Assembly (NCBI GenBank): GCA_900314685.1
Contig: OMWE01000010.1
Coordinates: forward strand, 1-64,000
Source of the DNA: an uncultured Actinomycetes bacterium
GTDB taxonomy: Bacteria > Actinomycetota > Coriobacteriia > Coriobacteriales > Atopobiaceae
Direction of reading: 5' to 3'
DNA: 64,000 nucleotides
Shown here: positions 60,329 through 64,000 of the stretch, in pieces
How positions within the stretch are numbered: position 1 is the first letter of the stretch
Layout: the number at the start of each line of letters is the position of its first letter
Notes under the pieces: model-generated
Database searches by the model: none
What the model saw: only the letters and a program-made list of their open reading frames with translations
What the model was told of the DNA's origin: nothing
Position numbers and translations under genes: made by a program

Positions 60329-61220
60329 CCACCGTCACCCGCCGATAGGCCGTGGGGGTCAGGCCCGTACGCTCGCGGAAGCGCAGGTCAAAGTACGAGG
60401 TGCTGGCAAAGCCCGAGCGCGCCGCGACCTCGCCCACCGGCAGGTCGGTGGCCGCGAGCAGGCGCTGGCTCTGCTCGATGCGGTAGTCGAGCAGGTACTC
60501 CGCGGGCGTCGTCCCCATCGACTTGCGGAAGGCCCGCGTGATGGTGCTCTCGGAGTAGCCGCACGCGGCGGCGAGGTCGCGCAGGCGCAGGTCTTCTTGA
60601 TAGTGCTGTTCCAGGTAGCGGACGACCTCGAAGGCGGCGCCCCAAGAGCGGCTGCCCTCGCCAGTCTCTTCGGCGCCCGCGCTGAAGACATGCAGGCAGA
60701 GCTCGTGCCACACCTGCATGAGACCGATCAGCACCTGCAGGCGGTCGGGCCGCGGCGCCTCCATCGCGTGCACGGCCGAGGCGAGCGCGCCCAGCGCCCC
60801 CTCGTGCCAGGCCTCGCTCCCGTCGAGCGCCGTATAAGGAAAGCCCTTGTTCCCCACGTAGGGCAGCACGTACTCGCGGTCCACCAGGCTCTCGCCCGCA
60901 TGGAGCAGCAGATTGACGCTGAAATCCAGGCAGTAGTAGGTGCTGTCCCGCCCCTCGAGGTTATGGGCGGCGTGCAGCTCGCGCGAGTTGACAAAGACAC
61001 CCTGTCCCGGTCCGAGCCTGACGCGGGCACCGCGCACCCGGAACTCCACCAACCCCTCCCGCACCAGGCACAGCTGCAGCTCATCGTGCCAATGCCAGTT
61101 GATGAAGCCGAGCACGTTGCGACTGATGGTCGTGGTGTAGGCGGCGAGGGGAAAGTCCGCGGTGCCGTGCTGGGTGGTCTCGCGCTCGCGCGCATCGATG
61201 GGGATGTCGTAGACCTGCAT
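60324..61220 (-). CDS. AraC-family transcriptional regulator with cupin domain
   Basis: A 298-residue regulator. The N-terminal cupin (about 25-110; NWHWHDELQLCLVREG, GPGQGVFVNSRELHA) should bind a small ligand. The C-terminal two-HTH domain (RLRDLAAACGYSESTITRAFRKSMGTTPAEYLLDYRI core ACGYSESTITRAF; then VGEVAARSGFASTSYFDLRFRERTGLTPTAYR) is complete. It is divergent from the M20 amidohydrolase, a likely target. ATG 61220 follows GAGGCAGG; longer frames start in promoter DNA. Confidence 0.92.
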   Translation of the reverse strand: MQVYDIPIDARERETTQHGTADFPLAAYTTTISRNVLGFINWHWHDELQLCLVREGLVEFRVRGARVRLGPGQGVFVNSRELHAAHNLEGRDSTYYCLDFSVNLLLHAGESLVDREYVLPYVGNKGFPYTALDGSEAWHEGALGALASAVHAMEAPRPDRLQVLIGLMQVWHELCLHVFSAGAEETGEGSRSWGAAFEVVRYLEQHYQEDLRLRDLAAACGYSESTITRAFRKSMGTTPAEYLLDYRIEQSQRLLAATDLPVGEVAARSGFASTSYFDLRFRERTGLTPTAYRRVTVV

Positions 61221-61533
61221 GCCGACCTGCCTCACTGCGCGCCGCTGTGCGTCAGTCGCGCGGGAGCCCCGCGTCCAAGAGTCGTGGTGCGCGCCCCGTC
61301 CGTCTTCCCGCCTATTGTTACACACGCACTACGGGGAAGTGACCAGATATTGTTATTATTAGCCATTATTATGCTATGAATCTGTTCTTTGTGGCGTCAT
61401 TCTATTACCCGTGAAGACAAGCGCGGATGCCGCTAGGAATCGGCGGGACGTCGCTGGCAGTCGGCGGGACACCGCCGGAATCGAAGAGACACCGCCTCCG
61501 CACGGCATCCGCACGGCAGGAAGGGAGCACACG

Positions 61534-62751
61534 ATGGAGATCAACGGCGCACGACTCATGGGCAACATCCGCACGCTCGGCACGCTGGGCATCAACGAGA
61601 CGGGCCGCTCGCGCCTGGCCGCCTCCGACGAGGACAAGGCCGGCCGCGACTACGTGAAGGGCCTCTTTGAGGAGGCCGGGCTCGAGGTCGTCGTGGACCG
61701 CATCGGCAACCTCTACGGCATCTGGCGCCCCGAGGGCTGCCCGGACGTCGACCCCGTGATGACCGGCTCGCACATCGACTCCGTGATCAACGCCGGTCAG
61801 TACGACGGCGACCTGGGCGTGCTCAGCGGGCTCGAGGTGATCCGCACGCTGCAGGAGGCCGGCTTCCGCCCCTCGCGGCCCATCGTCGTGGTCGCCTTCA
61901 CCAACGAGGAAGGCGTGCGCTATCAGCCCGACATGATGGGTTCGCTGGTGTACGCGGGCGGCCAGCCGCTCGACGAGGCGCTGGACTCCATCGGCACCGA
62001 CGGCACGCGCCTGGGCGACGAGCTGGCGCGTATCGGCTACGCGGGCACCATCGACCCCGGCGACATCAAGCCTGCGACCTTCGTGGAGCTGCACATCGAG
62101 CAGGGCCCGATCCTGGACGTGGAGGGCACGCAGATCGGCGTGGTCGAGAGCCTGCAGGGCATCCACTGGAAGCGCATCACCTTCCACGGCGCGCAGAACC
62201 ACGCGGGCACCACGCCCACGTCCATGCGCCGCGACGCGGGCCTCGCCGCCGCCAAGGTCAACGTGCGCGAGCGCGAGCACGCACTGGCCAACGATAAGTT
62301 CCTCTGCACCGTGGGCACCATCGCGCTGGAGCCCAACGCCGTCAACGTGATCCCCGACAAGGCCACCTTCACCGTGGACCTGCGCTCGCCCGTGAAGGAG
62401 ACCCTGGACAGCGAGGACGCGGGGCTGGAGGAGTACCTGCTCCAGGTCGCCGAGCAGGAAGGGCTCACGGTGGAGTCCGAGCAGCTCACCTGCTTTGACC
62501 CCGTGCCCTTCGACGAGGGCGTGTGCCAGCGCATCGAGGCCTCCTGCGAGGCGCGCGGCCTCTCGCACCGCCGCATCACCTCCGGCGCCGGCCAGGACGC
62601 GCAGATGATGGCCCGCATCTGCCCCACCGCCATGATCTTCGTGCCCAGCGTGAACGGCATCAGCCACAACCCCGAGGAGTACAGCCGCGACGAGGACTGC
62701 GTCAACGGCGCCAACGTCCTGCTGGACGTGCTCGTCTCCCTCTCCGAGTGA
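61534..62751 (+). CDS. M20-family amidohydrolase (hydantoinase/carbamoylase type)
   Basis: A 405-residue zinc hydrolase related to N-carbamoyl-L-amino-acid hydrolase and allantoate amidohydrolase. Metal ligands are in GSHIDSV, DGDLGVL, TNEEGVR, ELHIEQGP and the C-terminal SHNPEEYS. The dimerisation domain lies in the middle (GAQNHAGTTPTSMRRDAG). It probably releases ammonia and CO2 from carbamoylated compounds or ureides. Divergent from the AraC gene. ATG 61534 follows AGGGAG. The TGA stop is the first part of a REP element. Confidence 0.92.
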   Translation: MEINGARLMGNIRTLGTLGINETGRSRLAASDEDKAGRDYVKGLFEEAGLEVVVDRIGNLYGIWRPEGCPDVDPVMTGSHIDSVINAGQYDGDLGVLSGLEVIRTLQEAGFRPSRPIVVVAFTNEEGVRYQPDMMGSLVYAGGQPLDEALDSIGTDGTRLGDELARIGYAGTIDPGDIKPATFVELHIEQGPILDVEGTQIGVVESLQGIHWKRITFHGAQNHAGTTPTSMRRDAGLAAAKVNVREREHALANDKFLCTVGTIALEPNAVNVIPDKATFTVDLRSPVKETLDSEDAGLEEYLLQVAEQEGLTVESEQLTCFDPVPFDEGVCQRIEASCEARGLSHRRITSGAGQDAQMMARICPTAMIFVPSVNGISHNPEEYSRDEDCVNGANVLLDVLVSLSE

Positions 62752-62818
62752 CAGGGGACGGGGGATTGACACATTTTCGTGACAGGGGACGGGGTGACAC
62801 TTCCCCGTCCCCTGTCAC
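62748..62818. repeat. REP-like repeats with a perfect 16-base inverted pair
   Basis: A first copy (62748-62773) starts at the M20 stop codon. Then GTGACAGGGGACGGGG (62779-62794) and its exact reverse complement (62803-62818) flank an eight-base loop. This is a very stable hairpin between two convergent genes and a good candidate for a bidirectional terminator. Confidence 0.88.
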
Positions 62819-62826
62819 GCCCCGCG

Positions 62827-64000
62827 TTACTCGGGCAGCATCCCCGGGTAATTCTTGAGCCAGTTGAACAGAATCGTGCGGTTTGCCTGCTGGTCGGTGC
62901 CGTGGTTGGTGTAGGGCAGCTCCACCAGATTCACATCCGCGCCGACCTCGTCGGCCTCACGCTTGTATTCCTCTGAGCCCTCGACGCTCACCAGCGAGTC
63001 CTTCTGGCCATGCAGGATGAGGATGGGCGGAAGGTCAGGGTTCATATACGTGAGCGGTGAGACGAACTTCAAACGGTCCGGATACTCGCTCAGCTCGCCG
63101 CCCACATAGGCCTCGACGATGCCGGGGATAGTGTCCGGGGTGAGGTAATGCCCGTTGTCGGAGATCCACTGAAGGTCGACGGCGGGATACATGGCGAGTA
63201 CCGCCCGAGGCGTCGGCGCGTCCAACTGGCCCGTGCTGGTCATGCCCACATAATGGAGCACCAGGTTGCCGCCGGCAGACTCGCCCGCCAGCACGATGCG
63301 ATCGGGGTCGCCGCCGTACTCCTTCGCGTGGTCGCGGATCCAATTCATGGCCTCGGCGCAGTCGTAGATGGCCTTGTCCCACGTGGGGTTGCTGGTACCG
63401 GGATAGGTGCAGAGGCGATAGTTGATGCTGAAGCCCACATAGCCCGCGTCGGCCATCTGGCGGTGCATGTTGGAGTTGGACTCGGAGTTGCCGCTAGACC
63501 ACCCGCCGCCGTGCATGTATACGTAAACGGGACGCAGGCCGTCGCCCGTCTTACCGGCATCGCCATCCTCGCTCGGCTTGTAGATCGAGATGGTCAGGTC
63601 CTGGCCGTCGTGGTTGGCATAGACGACCTGCTCGTCGGGCTCGCTCATTTGGATGTCGCGCATCGTGAGGCCCTCGGTAAGGCTGTAGCTGCCGCCCTCG
63701 CGGCTCACGGCCGCCTTGAGCTGGGCCGTCTCGACACCCAAAATCGCTAGCGCCGCCAAGCTTGCCCCAAGGAGGAAGCGCGGGAGCTTTCGGCCCTTCT
63801 CGCCCTTGCGGACCATCACGATGCCGGCCACCACCACGACCGCGGCGCCTATCAGCGCAAAGGGGAGTGCAAGCGAGAAGAGCACCGTCCCGATCTGGGT
63901 GGTGATCCACATGCGTTCGCCCAGGACCGAGACACCCAGGAAGAGGCAACACGCGGTCACGAGCACGAGCGGGACTTTCACCAGGACAAGCAGGGCCTTC
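62827..64000 (-). CDS. Membrane-anchored esterase/lipase (HSL family), 5' partial
   Basis: At least 384 residues. The N-terminal region has three hydrophobic helices, and the frame stays open to the window edge, so the start may lie outside. The hydrolase domain has the oxyanion motif YMHGGGWSSGN, the nucleophile elbow LAGESAGGNLVLH, an acidic residue at LHGQKDSLV and the His in YTNHGTD. These are hormone-sensitive-lipase-type esterase motifs. Substrate is unknown. It converges on the M20 gene across a REP hairpin. Confidence 0.88.
   Translation of the reverse strand, partial: KALLVLVKVPLVLVTACCLFLGVSVLGERMWITTQIGTVLFSLALPFALIGAAVVVVAGIVMVRKGEKGRKLPRFLLGASLAALAILGVETAQLKAAVSREGGSYSLTEGLTMRDIQMSEPDEQVVYANHDGQDLTISIYKPSEDGDAGKTGDGLRPVYVYMHGGGWSSGNSESNSNMHRQMADAGYVGFSINYRLCTYPGTSNPTWDKAIYDCAEAMNWIRDHAKEYGGDPDRIVLAGESAGGNLVLHYVGMTSTGQLDAPTPRAVLAMYPAVDLQWISDNGHYLTPDTIPGIVEAYVGGELSEYPDRLKFVSPLTYMNPDLPPILILHGQKDSLVSVEGSEEYKREADEVGADVNLVELPYTNHGTDQQANRTILFNWLKNYPGMLPE

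Overview
The window is G+C-rich chromosomal DNA with strong GC3 codon bias. It carries gene families typical of host-associated Actinomycetota of the class Coriobacteriia (Collinsella/Olsenella/Atopobium relatives): ECF transporters, DUF234 ATPases, LytTR regulators and a Gram-positive sortase pilus. The assignment to Coriobacteriia is inference from gene content and base composition; I see no rRNA or tRNA gene that could confirm it. About 50 protein genes are supported. The first (trpB) and last (an esterase) are cut by the window edges.

Layout. 1-9.4 kb: trpBA end, a UvrA-like ABC protein, rlmH, small transporters, a Rpn nuclease and an SDR. 9.5-14.5 kb: Nudix, ogt, an Ada/AlkA fusion (alkylation repair) and a hydrolase, with an 836-base gap that holds 21-base repeat arrays. 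14.9-22.5 kb: a LytTR regulator that reads as frameshifted, convergent with a five-gene pilus island laid out like the streptococcal FCT islands (adhesin, SipA-like signal peptidase, Spy0128-like major pilin, class B sortase, minor pilin). The adhesin start is out of frame because of a 10-base homopolymer, which looks like a phase-variable OFF state. 23-30 kb: an ATPase-nuclease, MBL-fold, DnaJ, a nuclease-like orphan, exonuclease III and a uracil-DNA glycosylase. 30.1-34.4 kb: a tryptophan leader-peptide attenuator controlling a complete ECF transporter (two S components, fused ATPases, EcfT). 34.5-46.7 kb: TMEM175-type channel, three more stand-alone ATPases, a membrane protein/XRE pair with twin operators, tannase-like esterase, amino-acid permease, arsenate reductase, a broken MNT/HEPN pair, a DUF3021/LytTR pair and a membrane hydrolase. 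46.9-55.9 kb: a TetM/EF-G-like GTPase, then a dlt-like cluster (SGNH, MBOAT, carrier protein, adenylation enzyme) downstream of an OmpR-type two-component system. 56-64 kb: MGMT-like protein, a sugar PTS locus (RpiR, EIIBC, Gfo/Idh oxidoreductase), AraC regulator, M20 amidohydrolase and a partial esterase.

A family of about 30 REP-like palindromes (arms GTGACAG/CTGTCAC around a G-rich loop) sits at gene ends across the window. These elements supply the TGA stop codon of at least seven genes. The most interesting observations are the phase-variable pilus adhesin, the Trp-codon attenuator in front of an ECF transporter, the stop-codon-donating repeats, and paired palindromic operators in front of ATPase-nuclease paralogues. 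All functions are assigned by reading motifs; no database search was run.
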